Source: GCA-003244245 sp035606945
GTDB taxonomy: Bacteria > Actinomycetota > Actinomycetes > Mycobacteriales > Pseudonocardiaceae
Length of the DNA stretch: 64,000 nucleotides
Reading direction: 5' to 3'
Assembly (NCBI GenBank): GCA_035606945.1
Contig: DATNDR010000084.1
Span: forward strand, 1-64,000
Shown: positions 44,793 through 53,244 of the stretch, piece after piece
How positions within the stretch are numbered: position 1 is the first letter of the stretch
Layout of the letters: every line of letters starts with the position of its first letter
Translations under genes and position numbers: made by a program
Notes under the pieces: model-generated
Told to the model about the DNA's origin: nothing
Database searches by the model: none
The model's input: the letters and a program-made list of their open reading frames with translations, nothing else

Positions 44793-44987
44793 CTAGGTCG
44801 AGGTTGCTCCGACCTGCCTGGCCAGCCACTCAGTCAGGGGCCGGGTGGTTCGCCAACCGTCGCGAACCCGGTCCAGGCAGGTCCGCTGGTGGAGTACCTC
44901 GCCCGGTGGCCACGATTGCCACAGGTACAGCGAGCGGTGCCGCAACAGGTCCAGCCGCGGATGATCGGTGCAATCCCCCGAGGACAT
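44793..44987 (-). CDS. Small hypothetical protein (64 aa)
   Basis: A basic, Trp-rich product (RSLYLWQSWPPGEVLHQRT, TTRPLTEWLARQVGA). No strong ribosome site is seen and no family is recognised. The Leu/Trp/Arg pattern is more protein-like than in the other five frames, which is the only support. Confidence 0.33.
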   Translation of the reverse strand: MSSGDCTDHPRLDLLRHRSLYLWQSWPPGEVLHQRTCLDRVRDGWRTTRPLTEWLARQVGATST

Positions 44988-45022
44988 GAGCGCAGCGTGT
45001 CACCATCGCGCTGCATCCAAGA

Positions 45023-45214
45023 CTACCGGGCGAGCAGGCGCTGCAGATCCTCACCGCTGCGCTCGGCGTCCACCGCCATCCGGTATCGGGTGATCTCGTC
45101 ACTGGACCAGTGGTACGCGCCGCCCGCGACGAACAGCCCGTCGGCCCCTCCCTGGGTGTAGAAGGCGGCGCCAGGCGCGTCGATCACGGCGCCACAGTGC
45201 GTCTTGTACGGACT
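45023..45214 (-). pseudogene. C-terminal remnant of a DUF2461 protein
   Basis: Sixty-three codons directly after an in-frame TAG (45217-45215) encode SPYKTHCGAVI, GAAFYTQGGADGLFVAGGAY and RYRMAVDAERSGEDL. This is the SPYKTH / DG-x-F-x-GGG / RYR-x-AV signature I associate with DUF2461 (about 200 residues). No start codon precedes the conserved part, so it is a 5'-truncated gene. The surrounding 44988-45252 holds nothing else recognisable. Confidence 0.55.
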
Positions 45215-45252
45215 CTAGAAACGCACCGCCGCATGCTAGCGGCGGCCCTGCG

Positions 45253-46149
45253 CTAGGAGGCCAGCGCCGGCTCCTTGCGCTCGGCGAGTACCTCCGGATC
45301 CTCCCTACCCCGGGGCGCCATGCTCAGGTAGATCACCGCGCCGACGAACACCACCGCTGAGGTGATCACATTGATGCGCAGCCCGAAGATCATGGTAGCC
45401 GGGTCGGCGCGCATCAGTTCGATCCAGAACCGGCCGGCGGTGTAGCCCGCGACGTAGAGCGCGAAGGCTCGCCCGTGGCCGAGCCGGAACCGGCGGTCGG
45501 CCCATACGACCAGCGCCGCGACGCCCAGATTCCAGATCATCTCGTAGAGGAAGGTCGGGTGCACGATCTCCACTGGAGGGCCCTGCGCGATCCCGTTGAG
45601 TGGATCGGGGATTCCGGTGACCGGATTCACCCGCTCACGGATCTCCAGTCCCCACGGCAGCGAGGTGGGGCCGCCGTAGAGCTCCTGGTTGAAGTAATTG
45701 CCCAGCCGGCCTATCGCTTGGGCGGTCACGATGGCCGGCGCGACGGCGTCGGCTAACGCGGGCATCGGGATACCCCGCCGCCGGCAACCGATCCAGGCCC
45801 CGACGGCTCCGAGCGCGATCGCCCCCCAGATACCGAGGCCGCCCTTCCAGACCTCCAGAGCGGCGATCGGGTCTCCGCCCGGGCCGAAGTACTTTTGCCA
45901 GTCCGTCGCCACGTGGTACAGGCGGCCACCCACCAGGCCGAACGGTACGGCGAACACCGCGATGTCGGTCACCGCCCCGGCTTGACCGCCCCGAGCCTGC
46001 CAGCGACGTTCGCCCCACAGGATCGCCACGATGATCGCAGCGATGATGCACAGCGCGTAAGCGCGGATCGGCACCGGCCCCAGATACCAGACCCCCCGAT
46101 CCGGGCTGGGAATGTAGCTGAAGAACATCGCGGTAAGCACGGGCGACAC
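45253..46149 (-). CDS. lgt: Prolipoprotein diacylglyceryl transferase
   Basis: A 298-residue membrane enzyme that attaches diacylglycerol to the lipobox Cys of prolipoproteins. Seven helices are visible. Family motifs: VGGRLYHVATDW, WKGGLGIWGAI (E. coli has WHGGL here), the signature GRLGNYFNQELYGGPT, EIVHPTFLYEMIWN and GRFWIELMRADP. GTG at 46149. It lies 38 bases after trpA on the same strand, as in other actinobacteria. Lipoproteins at 1-459 and 26410 would be substrates. Confidence 0.95.
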   Translation of the reverse strand: MSPVLTAMFFSYIPSPDRGVWYLGPVPIRAYALCIIAAIIVAILWGERRWQARGGQAGAVTDIAVFAVPFGLVGGRLYHVATDWQKYFGPGGDPIAALEVWKGGLGIWGAIALGAVGAWIGCRRRGIPMPALADAVAPAIVTAQAIGRLGNYFNQELYGGPTSLPWGLEIRERVNPVTGIPDPLNGIAQGPPVEIVHPTFLYEMIWNLGVAALVVWADRRFRLGHGRAFALYVAGYTAGRFWIELMRADPATMIFGLRINVITSAVVFVGAVIYLSMAPRGREDPEVLAERKEPALAS

Positions 46150-46187
46150 GGTATCTCTCGCCCAGATGGCGCAGGGGCGCGGGTAAG

Positions 46188-46988
46188 TCAGGCGGGTTGC
46201 GGGGCGGGTCGGCGCACACCGGTGGCGAGGTCGGCGGCCAGTGCGCGGACGCCTGCCTCGCCATCCCGCGCGGCGGTGACGAAGGCGGAGCCGACGATCA
46301 CCGCGTCGGCGAACGCGGCTACCTCGGCAGCCTGCGCACCGTTGCGCACCCCGAGACCGACCCCCACGGGCAGCCCTGGCGCCAGTTCCCGCACCCGGCC
46401 GACCAGCGTCCCCGCCGCGCTGCTCACCACGTCCCGGGCACCGGTCACCCCCATCACGGAGCTCGCGTACAGGAAGCCGCGGGTGACTGCGGCAGTGTCT
46501 GCGATCCGCTCGTCGGTGGACGACGGGGCGACGAGGAAGATCCGGTCCAGATCATGCGCTTGAGCCGCACCGAGCCAGTCGTGCGCCTCGTCGGGGATCA
46601 GATCGGGGGTGATGACGCCGAGGCCACCGGCAGCTGCCAGATCCCGGGCGAAGGCGTCCACACCGTAGCGGTGCACCGGGTTCCAGTAGGTCATCACCAC
46701 GGCCCGCCCACCGGCAGCAGCGATGGACTCCACGACCGCCAGCACATCCTTCAGCCGCACCCCGCCACGCAGCGCCGCGTCGGCGGCGGCCTGGATCGTC
46801 GGCCCGTCCAGCACTGGATCGGAGTAGGGCACCCCGACCTCGACCAGGTCGCAGCCGCCGTCCAGCATGGCCTGCAGCAAGGTTCGTGAGCCGTCCACTG
46901 TCGGGTAGCCGGCGGGCAGGTAGCCGACCAGCGCGGCCCGATGCTCGGCACCACAGGCGTCGAACAGCGCCGCCAGCCGGGGGGTCAT
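46188..46988 (-). CDS. trpA: Tryptophan synthase alpha chain
   Basis: A 266-residue TIM-barrel enzyme cleaving indole-3-glycerol phosphate. Catalytic Glu and Asp lie in DLVEVGVPYSDPVLDGPTIQ; later come MTYWNPVHRYG, GVITPDLIPDEA and GVGLGVRNGAQA. The ATG at 46988 overlaps the trpB stop (ATGA). It is the last gene of the trp operon. Confidence 0.97.
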   Translation of the reverse strand: MTPRLAALFDACGAEHRAALVGYLPAGYPTVDGSRTLLQAMLDGGCDLVEVGVPYSDPVLDGPTIQAAADAALRGGVRLKDVLAVVESIAAAGGRAVVMTYWNPVHRYGVDAFARDLAAAGGLGVITPDLIPDEAHDWLGAAQAHDLDRIFLVAPSSTDERIADTAAVTRGFLYASSVMGVTGARDVVSSAAGTLVGRVRELAPGLPVGVGLGVRNGAQAAEVAAFADAVIVGSAFVTAARDGEAGVRALAADLATGVRRPAPQPA

Positions 46989-48211
46989 TGCTGTCCGTCC
47001 AGCAGGTTGAACCACTTCACCGCGGTATCCACGTCCTTGTCACCCCGGCCGGACAGATTCACCAGCAACAACGCCCCATCCCCCAGTTCAGGACCGAGTT
47101 TCAGCGCCCCGGCCACGGCGTGCGCCGACTCGATCGCCGGGATGATCCCTTCGGTGCGCGACAGCAGCTGGAAGGCCTCCATCGCCTGGGCATCCGTGAT
47201 CGGCCGGTACTCGGCGCGCCCGGTGTCCTTGAGCCAGGAATGCTCGGGGCCGACCCCGGGGTAGTCCAGCCCGGCCGAGATCGAGTGTGTCTCGATGGTC
47301 TGCCCGTCGGAGTCCTGCAGCAGGTAGGACAGCGCTCCATGCAGCATCCCGGGCTCTCCGGCGGACAGCGTCGCCGCGTGCCGGCCGGTATCGACACCGT
47401 CGCCGGCCGCCTCGAAGCCGACCAGGCGCACGTCCGGGTCGTCGATGAACGGGTGGAAGATGCCGATCGCGTTGGAGCCGCCACCGACGCACGCGGCCAC
47501 CGCATCGGGTAACCGGCCGTACCGGGCCAGCATCTGCTCGCGAGCCTCCAGCCCGATGACCCGGTGGAAATCACGCACCATCACCGGGAACGGGTGCGGC
47601 CCGGCGACCGTACCGAGCAGGTAGTGGGTGGTGTCCACGTTGGTCACCCAGTCCCGCAGCGCCTCGTTGATGGCGTCTTTCAACGTGCGCGATCCCGTCT
47701 TGACGGGCACCACCTCGGCGCCGAGCAGCCGCATCCGGGCGACGTTGAGCGCTTGGCGCTGGGTGTCCACCTCACCCATGTAGACCACGCACTCCAGCCC
47801 GAGCAGCGCGCACGCGGTCGCGGTGGCGACGCCGTGCTGGCCCGCACCGGTCTCCGCGATCACCCGTGGCTTGCCCATCCGCTCGGTGAGCAATGCCTGA
47901 CCCAGCACATTGTTGATCTTGTGGGAGCCAGTGTGGTTGAGATCCTCGCGCTTGAGCACGATGCGGGCGCCGCCGGCGTGCTCCGCGAGCCGGGGCGCCT
48001 CCGTGATCGGTGATGGCCGGCCGGTGTAGTCGGCGAGCAGGCCGTTGAGCCTGGCGGTGAACTCCGGGTCGGACCGGGCGGCGGTGTAGGCGGCGGTGAG
48101 CTCGTCGAGGGCCGCGATGAGCGCTTCGGGCACGAAACGGCCGCCGTAGGCTCCGAAGTGACCGCGGGCATCGGGCTGGGCCACGCTCAGCGCGGGATGG
48201 ATGCTGACCAT
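46985..48211 (-). CDS. trpB: Tryptophan synthase beta chain
   Basis: A 408-residue PLP enzyme joining indole and serine. The PLP Lys is in REDLNHTGSHKINNVLGQ near residue 98; GAGQHGVATATACALLG and the phosphate-binding GGGSNAIG follow. FGAYGGRFVPEAL opens the protein. It lies four bases after trpC. Confidence 0.97.
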   Translation of the reverse strand: MVSIHPALSVAQPDARGHFGAYGGRFVPEALIAALDELTAAYTAARSDPEFTARLNGLLADYTGRPSPITEAPRLAEHAGGARIVLKREDLNHTGSHKINNVLGQALLTERMGKPRVIAETGAGQHGVATATACALLGLECVVYMGEVDTQRQALNVARMRLLGAEVVPVKTGSRTLKDAINEALRDWVTNVDTTHYLLGTVAGPHPFPVMVRDFHRVIGLEAREQMLARYGRLPDAVAACVGGGSNAIGIFHPFIDDPDVRLVGFEAAGDGVDTGRHAATLSAGEPGMLHGALSYLLQDSDGQTIETHSISAGLDYPGVGPEHSWLKDTGRAEYRPITDAQAMEAFQLLSRTEGIIPAIESAHAVAGALKLGPELGDGALLLVNLSGRGDKDVDTAVKWFNLLDGQQ

Positions 48212-48215
48212 CCCG

Positions 48216-49025
48216 TCACCGGACCGGCTTGGGACAGGCCGGGTGCGACCCGGCGGTGACCAGCTGGATGACTGCGGCCTTCGGATCGCCGCTGGTCACC
48301 AGACCCTCACCGACCAGAACAGCGTCGGCGCCCGCACCGGCGTAGGCCATCAGGTCGGCTGGTCCTCGTACTCCGGACTCGGCGACGCGCAGCACATCGG
48401 GCGGCAGACCAGGGGCGATCTTGCTGAAGACCGCTGGGTTGACGTCCAGGGTGTGCAGGTCGCGAGCGTTGACGCCGATCAGGCTCGCGCCGGCCTCCAG
48501 GGCTCGGTCGGCCTCCTCGGCGGTGTGCACCTCGACCAGTGCCGCCATCCCCAACGACTCGACCCTATCCACCAGTGCGACCAGCGCATTCTGTTCCAGC
48601 GCCGCGACGATCAGCAGCACCACGTCGGCGCCGTGCGCCCGGGCTTCGTGCACCTGGTAGGGGCTGACGATGAAGTCCTTGCGCAAGACCGGGACATCCA
48701 CCACGGCACGGACGGCATCCAGATCGGCCAGCGAGCCGCCGAAGCGCCGGCCCTCGGTGAGCACACTGATCATGCGGGCGCCGGCCTCGGCGTAATCAGC
48801 AGCGAGCGCGGCCGGATCCGGGATGTCGGCCAGCATGCCCTTGGACGGGCTGCGGCGCTTGACCTCCGCGATGACGCCGATGCCGGGGCTGCGCAACGCC
48901 GCCAGCGCATCCCGGGGAGCCGACACCCGGGAGGCGCGCCGCTTGATTTCGGTGAACTCGACCGCAGCTTCGCGGGCCGCGAGGTCGACTCGGACCCCTT
49001 CGAGGATCGCTTCCAGGACGCTCAA
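48216..49025 (-). CDS. trpC: Indole-3-glycerol phosphate synthase
   Basis: A 269-residue TIM barrel. Motifs are VIAEVKRRSPSKGML, DVPVLRKDFIVSPYQVHEA (catalytic Lys), GVNARDLHTLDVNP and ESGVRGPADL. A TTG start at 49025 directly after GGGGAGAGGT gives the family N-terminus (SVLEAILEGVR); no ATG or GTG fits. It is not fused to trpF. Confidence 0.95.
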   Translation of the reverse strand: MSVLEAILEGVRVDLAAREAAVEFTEIKRRASRVSAPRDALAALRSPGIGVIAEVKRRSPSKGMLADIPDPAALAADYAEAGARMISVLTEGRRFGGSLADLDAVRAVVDVPVLRKDFIVSPYQVHEARAHGADVVLLIVAALEQNALVALVDRVESLGMAALVEVHTAEEADRALEAGASLIGVNARDLHTLDVNPAVFSKIAPGLPPDVLRVAESGVRGPADLMAYAGAGADAVLVGEGLVTSGDPKAAVIQLVTAGSHPACPKPVR

Positions 49026-49092
49026 ACCTCTCCCCTTCCGCCCCCGTGCGCAGCCGGGTATCGATGCTAGCTGCGGAGTGGTCGGCGTCACC

Positions 49093-49698
49093 TCACCGGG
49101 GGTGTCCTGGGGACGTGGGGTCCTCGCCGGCGTCCATGCGCTCCCAGAATCGTCCGTCGTCCGGTGGTACCCGGCCATCCGATCGGGCTACCGGCGATTG
49201 GTAACGGCGGCCCAGCCGGGACATCCGGCGTCCCCGCGCGAGCAGCACGACACCGGCCGCAGCGAGCAGCCCCGCCCCCACCGCGGCCAGGACCGGGCCG
49301 GCGAACAGGATCGTGGCCGGACCGAGCGGGACCGACCGGGCGGGCAGCTGCCTCGCAGACATCGCGACCCCGGTAAGCCAGCCCAGGTCGAACACCCGCA
49401 GTACCGCGACGGCCAGCGGCGCTGCCGCACCGAGCAGCAACGCACCGAGCAGCCATCGCACCCGTCCACCGGTGGCCAGTACGGCCGCCACCGCTGCGAG
49501 TGCAAGCACCGCCAGCGGGCCCAGCGCCGGCAGCACCTCCGAGCCGGCCAGCCGCACCTCGACGATGCCCCGCAGCGGCGTCTGCACCGCGATGTGCGCC
49601 CAGCCGAGTGCCGCCGCGCCGCCGAGTGCCGCCGATGCCGCAATCAGCGCCGCGACAGTCGCCAGCAGCGCACGGCGCGAGGCAGGAAGTTCAGGCAC
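49093..49698 (-). CDS. Trp-operon-associated membrane protein
   Basis: A 201-residue protein with four helices (LLATVAALIAASAALGGAAALG, LAVLALAAVAAVLA, WLLGALLLGAAAPLAVAVL, LFAGPVLAAVGAGLLAAAGVVLL) and a polar C-terminal tail. This family sits between trpE and trpC throughout actinobacteria (TIGR02234 as I recall; Rv1610 in M. tuberculosis). Its role is unknown. GTG at 49698 overlaps the end of trpE. Confidence 0.88.
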   Translation of the reverse strand: MPELPASRRALLATVAALIAASAALGGAAALGWAHIAVQTPLRGIVEVRLAGSEVLPALGPLAVLALAAVAAVLATGGRVRWLLGALLLGAAAPLAVAVLRVFDLGWLTGVAMSARQLPARSVPLGPATILFAGPVLAAVGAGLLAAAGVVLLARGRRMSRLGRRYQSPVARSDGRVPPDDGRFWERMDAGEDPTSPGHPR

Positions 49699-51253
49699 GC
49701 ACCGACTCGGCGGTTTCCCCGGTGGCCAGGCGCAAGGTGCCGGCAGCGGCGATGGCCGCCAGTACCGCACCCGCCTTGTTCAGGCACTCGGCGTCTTCGG
49801 CCACCGGGTCGGAGTCGGCGACGATGCCGGCACCGGCCTGCACGTAGGCCACCCCGTTGCGGACCACCGCGGTCCGGATGGCGATCGCGGTATCGGCGTC
49901 TCCAGCGAAGTCGAGGTAGCCGACCACTCCCCCGTACACCCCACGCCGGGTGGGCTCGAGTTCCTCGATGAGCTCCATCGCCCGCGGCTTGGGCGCCCCG
50001 GACAGCGTCCCGGCCGGGAAGCACGCGGCCACCGCGTCGAACGCGGTGCGCCCCTCGGCCAGCTGGCCGGTGACCGTCGAGACCAGGTGCATGACGTGGC
50101 TGTAGCGCTCGACCCGGAAGAAGTCGGTGACGTGAACTGAACCGGGCCGGCACACCCGACCCACGTCGTTGCGACCGAGATCGACCAGCATCAGGTGCTC
50201 GGCGCGCTCCTTCTCGTCGACCAGCAGGTCCTTTTCCAGCCAGCAGTCCTCGTCCGGGTCGGCGCCGCGGGGGCGGGTGCCGGCGATCGGGTGCATGGTG
50301 ACCTTCCCGTCCCGCACGGTCACCAGCGACTCCGGGCTGCAGCCGACGATGCTGAAGTCATCCAGCGTGAGCAGGTACATGTACGGGCTGGGATTGCTGG
50401 TGCGCAGCACCCGGTAGATGTCCAGCGGATCGGCGTCGGTGGCCATTTCCAAGCGCTGCGACACCACGACCTGGAATGCTTCACCGGCGCGGATCGCCTC
50501 CTTGGCCGTTTCCACTGCGGCGTAGTACTGCTCCGGGCTGCGGCGGCGCACGAACTCCGGCGCCGGCCGGTGAAACACCGCCGCGCTGGCCGGCGCTGGT
50601 GTGCACAGCTGCGCGACCATTGCATCCAACCGGGCGACCGCGTCGTCGTAGGCCTCGTCGACGCGATGCGGGGAGTTGTCCCAATTGATCGCGTTGGCGA
50701 TCAGCGTGATGGTGCCCTCATGGTGGTCCAGCGCGGCCAGATCGCTGGCCAGTAGCATCACCAGCTCGGGCATCTTGAGGTCGTCAAGCGCCAGTTCGGG
50801 CAGCCGTTCCAGGCGTCGCACGGCGTCATATCCCAGGTAGCCGACCATTCCGCCGGTGAGCGGGGGCAGGTCGGGAAGCGGCTCGGTGTGCAGCGCCGCA
50901 ACGGTTGCCCGCAACGCCTCCAGCGGCGTGCCCGCCCATTCCTGCGCCACCCCGGGAAGCCCTACCGGAGGTTTTCCGCGCCACACCGTGCGACCGCCGG
51001 CCTCGGTAAGGGTGGCGGCGCTGTGGACCCCGACGAACGACCAGCGTGACCACGACGAGCCGTTCTCCGCGGACTCGAACAGGAAGGTTCCCGGGCGGCC
51101 TTGGGCGAGCTTGCGGTACACCCCCAACGGGGTCTCACCGTCGGCGAGCAACGTCCGGGTAACCGGGATCACCCGGCGATCGGTCGCCAGCGCGCGAAAC
51201 CGCTCCCGATCCAGCCGTAGTTGCCCGATACCGGTGGCGCGGATACTGACCAT
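49691..51253 (-). CDS. trpE: Anthranilate synthase component I
   Basis: A 520-residue enzyme converting chorismate to anthranilate. Motifs are EAFQVVVSQRLEM near residue 300, GTRPRG, DLGRNDVGRVCRPGSVHV, and GTLSGAPKPRAMELIEELE near 430, all chorismate-site segments. A trpG glutaminase gene is not in the window. No actinobacterial trp leader peptide with tandem Trp codons is found in the 80 bases to the divergent TetR gene. Confidence 0.96.
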   Translation of the reverse strand: MVSIRATGIGQLRLDRERFRALATDRRVIPVTRTLLADGETPLGVYRKLAQGRPGTFLFESAENGSSWSRWSFVGVHSAATLTEAGGRTVWRGKPPVGLPGVAQEWAGTPLEALRATVAALHTEPLPDLPPLTGGMVGYLGYDAVRRLERLPELALDDLKMPELVMLLASDLAALDHHEGTITLIANAINWDNSPHRVDEAYDDAVARLDAMVAQLCTPAPASAAVFHRPAPEFVRRRSPEQYYAAVETAKEAIRAGEAFQVVVSQRLEMATDADPLDIYRVLRTSNPSPYMYLLTLDDFSIVGCSPESLVTVRDGKVTMHPIAGTRPRGADPDEDCWLEKDLLVDEKERAEHLMLVDLGRNDVGRVCRPGSVHVTDFFRVERYSHVMHLVSTVTGQLAEGRTAFDAVAACFPAGTLSGAPKPRAMELIEELEPTRRGVYGGVVGYLDFAGDADTAIAIRTAVVRNGVAYVQAGAGIVADSDPVAEDAECLNKAGAVLAAIAAAGTLRLATGETAESVRA

Positions 51254-51272
51254 GGAGACATTGTGCCCGCCC

Positions 51273-51300
51273 TTGACTCCAGAGTGTGGTCGGGCATAGT
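51273..51300 (+). promoter_or_regulatory. Promoter of the TetR gene
   Basis: TTGACT (51273-51278), 16 bases, CATAGT (51295-51300). The -35 is near consensus for the housekeeping sigma factor. Transcription would start inside the palindrome that follows at once. Confidence 0.5.
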
Positions 51301-51320
51301 TTTTCATTTGTTGTTGAAAA
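51301..51320. promoter_or_regulatory. Candidate TetR self-operator
   Basis: TTTTCA-8 bases-TGAAAA is a perfect inverted repeat between the -10 box and the ribosome site of the TetR gene. A+T richness here is unusual for the window. Binding would block the gene's own promoter and could affect the divergent trpE. Confidence 0.5.
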
Positions 51321-51333
51321 GGAGGAACCCTGC

Positions 51334-51939
51334 GTGGTGCACGAGGGCAGCAGGCAGGCTCGACCCCGCGGACGCCGTCCGGCCGGGGAGAACACCCGGG
51401 CGGCACTACTCGACGCCGCCAGGATGGAATTCACCGAGCGTGGTTTCGACGGCGCCACGGTGCGCACCATCGCTCAGCGAGCGGGCATGGATCCCGCGAT
51501 GGTCAACCACTGGTTCGGCGGCAAGGATGGCTTGTTCGTCGCCGCCCTGCAACTGCCGGTCGACCCGGAAGACATCATCCATCGGGTCCTCGACGGGCCT
51601 GCCGACCAGACTGCTGAGCGGGTTCTGCGCACCTTCCTGTCGGTTTGGGACACCAACGGCGGTGGGGCGCTGACTGCGCTGGTGCGCAGCGTGGCCAGTC
51701 ACGAAGCAGCCGCCCGGATGATGCGCGAGTTCGTCAGCCGGGTGGTCTTCGGCCGGATCATCTCCGCGGTCGCACCCGACCAGCTCGAGCTGCGCACCGC
51801 GCTGTGCGGCACGCAGATCACGGGTCTGGCGATGGTGCGCTACGTGATCCGCCTGGAGCCACTGGCCTCCGCCGGTCACGACACCGTGGTCGCGGCGATC
51901 GCCCCGAACCTCCAGCGGTACCTGACCGGCACCCTGTAG
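51334..51939 (+). CDS. TetR-family transcriptional regulator
   Basis: A 201-residue regulator. The GTG at 51334 follows GGAGG with eight bases of spacing. The N-terminal HTH reads TRAALLDAARMEFTERGFDG and TVRTIAQRAGMDPAMVNHWF, followed by GGKDGLFVAAL. The C-terminal ligand domain (FLSVWDTNGGGALTALVRSV, LCGTQITGLAMVRYV) is of the TetR_C/AcrR-like actinobacterial group. It lies between the his and trp gene runs, divergent from trpE; an effect on either is possible but not shown. Confidence 0.92.
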   Translation: MVHEGSRQARPRGRRPAGENTRAALLDAARMEFTERGFDGATVRTIAQRAGMDPAMVNHWFGGKDGLFVAALQLPVDPEDIIHRVLDGPADQTAERVLRTFLSVWDTNGGGALTALVRSVASHEAAARMMREFVSRVVFGRIISAVAPDQLELRTALCGTQITGLAMVRYVIRLEPLASAGHDTVVAAIAPNLQRYLTGTL

Positions 51940-52003
51940 TTGGGGGCTCTTCAAGAGCTACCAACCCCGATACGGGCGGTCGTTAACCGCCACCAACCGA
52001 AGA

Positions 52004-52342
52004 TCACGGCTTGAGCAGACTGCTGAAACACGTCGCTGAACCGGTGTGACAAGCGGGGCCGATCTGGTCGACGAGGAGCAGCACCGCGTCGCCGTCGCAG
52101 TCCAGCCGAACCTCGTGCACGTGTTGGGTGTGCCCGGAGGTCTCGCCCTTCACCCAGTAGGTCCGCCTGCTGCGCGACCAGTAGGTGGCTTTGCCGGTGG
52201 TGAGCGTGCGGTGCAGCGCTTCGTCGTCCATCCAGGCCACCATCAGCACGTCACCGGTACCTCGCTGCTGGACCACGGCGCACACCAGCCCGTCGGCGTT
52301 GCGCTTGAGTTTGCCGGCGATCACCGGGTTCAGCCCACTCAC
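52004..52342 (-). CDS. hisI: Phosphoribosyl-AMP cyclohydrolase
   Basis: A 112-residue single-domain HisI (no PRATP pyrophosphatase fusion). VLMVAWMDDEAL, ATYWSRSRRTYWVKGETSGHTQ, the zinc-site DCDGDAVLLLVDQIGPACHTG with terminal Cys (ATCF). The start overlaps the hisF stop (GTGA). Confidence 0.96.
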   Translation of the reverse strand: MSGLNPVIAGKLKRNADGLVCAVVQQRGTGDVLMVAWMDDEALHRTLTTGKATYWSRSRRTYWVKGETSGHTQHVHEVRLDCDGDAVLLLVDQIGPACHTGSATCFSSLLKP

Positions 52343-53112
52343 CGGACCGTCACCCCCGCGCGGCGCAGGCCGTCTTTCACCTCGCCGATGCGGAGCTGGC
52401 CGAAATGGAAGACGCTGGCGGCGAGCACCGCGTCAGCGCCGGCCGCCACCGCGGGCGGGAAGTGCTCCACCTCGCCCGCCCCGCCACTGGCGATCACCGG
52501 CACCGTGACGACGCCACGTACGGCAGAGATCATTTCCAGGTCGAAGCCGGCCTTGGTGCCATCGGCATCCATCGAGTTGAGCAGGATCTCCCCGACGCCC
52601 AGTTGCTGGCCTCGGGCCGCCCAGGACACCGCGTCGATCCCGGTGCCGCGCCGACCGCCGTGGGTGGTCACCTCGAACCCCGAGGGGGTTGGCGGTTCAC
52701 CGGCCGGGACCCGGCGGGCATCCACCGACAGCACGATGCACTGCGCCCCGAATCGATGGCTGGCCTCACGCAGCAGCTCCGGGCGGGCGACCGCGGCGGT
52801 GTTGATGCTCACCTTGTCCGCGCCGGCCCGCAACAACCGGTCCACATCGGACACCTCGCGGATCCCGCCGCCCACGGTGAGCGGGATGAACACGCACTCC
52901 GCGGTGCGCCGGACCACGTCATAAGTCGTCTCCCGATCGGCAGCTGATGCCGTGACGTCGAGGAAGGTCAGCTCGTCGGCGCCCTGTGCGTCGTAGGCGG
53001 TGGCCAGCTCCACCGGATCGCCGGCATCCCGTAAGGCGGTGAAGTTCACGCCTTTGACGACCCGACCGGCGTCGACGTCCAGGCAGGGAATCACGCGCAC
53101 CGCAACGGCCAT
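52339..53112 (-). CDS. hisF: Imidazole glycerol phosphate synthase, cyclase subunit
   Basis: A 257-residue TIM barrel working with HisH. Catalytic Asp residues are in VIPCLDVDAGRVVKGVNF (Asp near 11) and NSMDADGTKAGFDLEM (near 138). VGGGIREVSDVDRLLRAGADK and ASGGAGEVEHF hold the phosphate. The start is separated from hisA by a 132-base gap filled with tandem repeats. Confidence 0.97.
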   Translation of the reverse strand: MAVAVRVIPCLDVDAGRVVKGVNFTALRDAGDPVELATAYDAQGADELTFLDVTASAADRETTYDVVRRTAECVFIPLTVGGGIREVSDVDRLLRAGADKVSINTAAVARPELLREASHRFGAQCIVLSVDARRVPAGEPPTPSGFEVTTHGGRRGTGIDAVSWAARGQQLGVGEILLNSMDADGTKAGFDLEMISAVRGVVTVPVIASGGAGEVEHFPPAVAAGADAVLAASVFHFGQLRIGEVKDGLRRAGVTVR

Positions 53113-53128
53113 CCATCCAGCCTAGGCG

Positions 53129-53238
53129 CGCGGGCATCAGGCCCCGGCACACCGGGCAGGAGGGCACGAGACACCAGGCACTGGGACGCGACACACCGGG
53201 CGCCAGGGAGCGACATGCGTGGCAGGAGGGCGCGACAC
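53129..53238. repeat. Imperfect 22-bp tandem repeat between hisA and hisF
   Basis: Four units begin at 53151, 53173, 53195 and 53217, each near ACCGGGCAGGAGGGCACGACAC. A more degenerate fifth unit precedes them at 53129. The unit length is not a multiple of three. The array fills the hisA-hisF gap. Confidence 0.75.
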
Positions 53239-53244
53239 GCCTGG

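Noticed and set aside
51251..51260. CATGGAGACA, part of the 66-bp element arm, at the trpE start codon
   Set aside because: Only 10 bases, no inverted copy nearby, and the bases are explained by the trpE start and leader.
51254..51333. trp leader peptide/attenuator before trpE
   Set aside because: The 80-base gap contains no small frame with Trp codons and no terminator hairpin; it is occupied by the TetR promoter and operator.
53129..53238. CRISPR array reading of the hisA-hisF repeats
   Set aside because: Units abut directly with no unique spacers and no cas genes are near.
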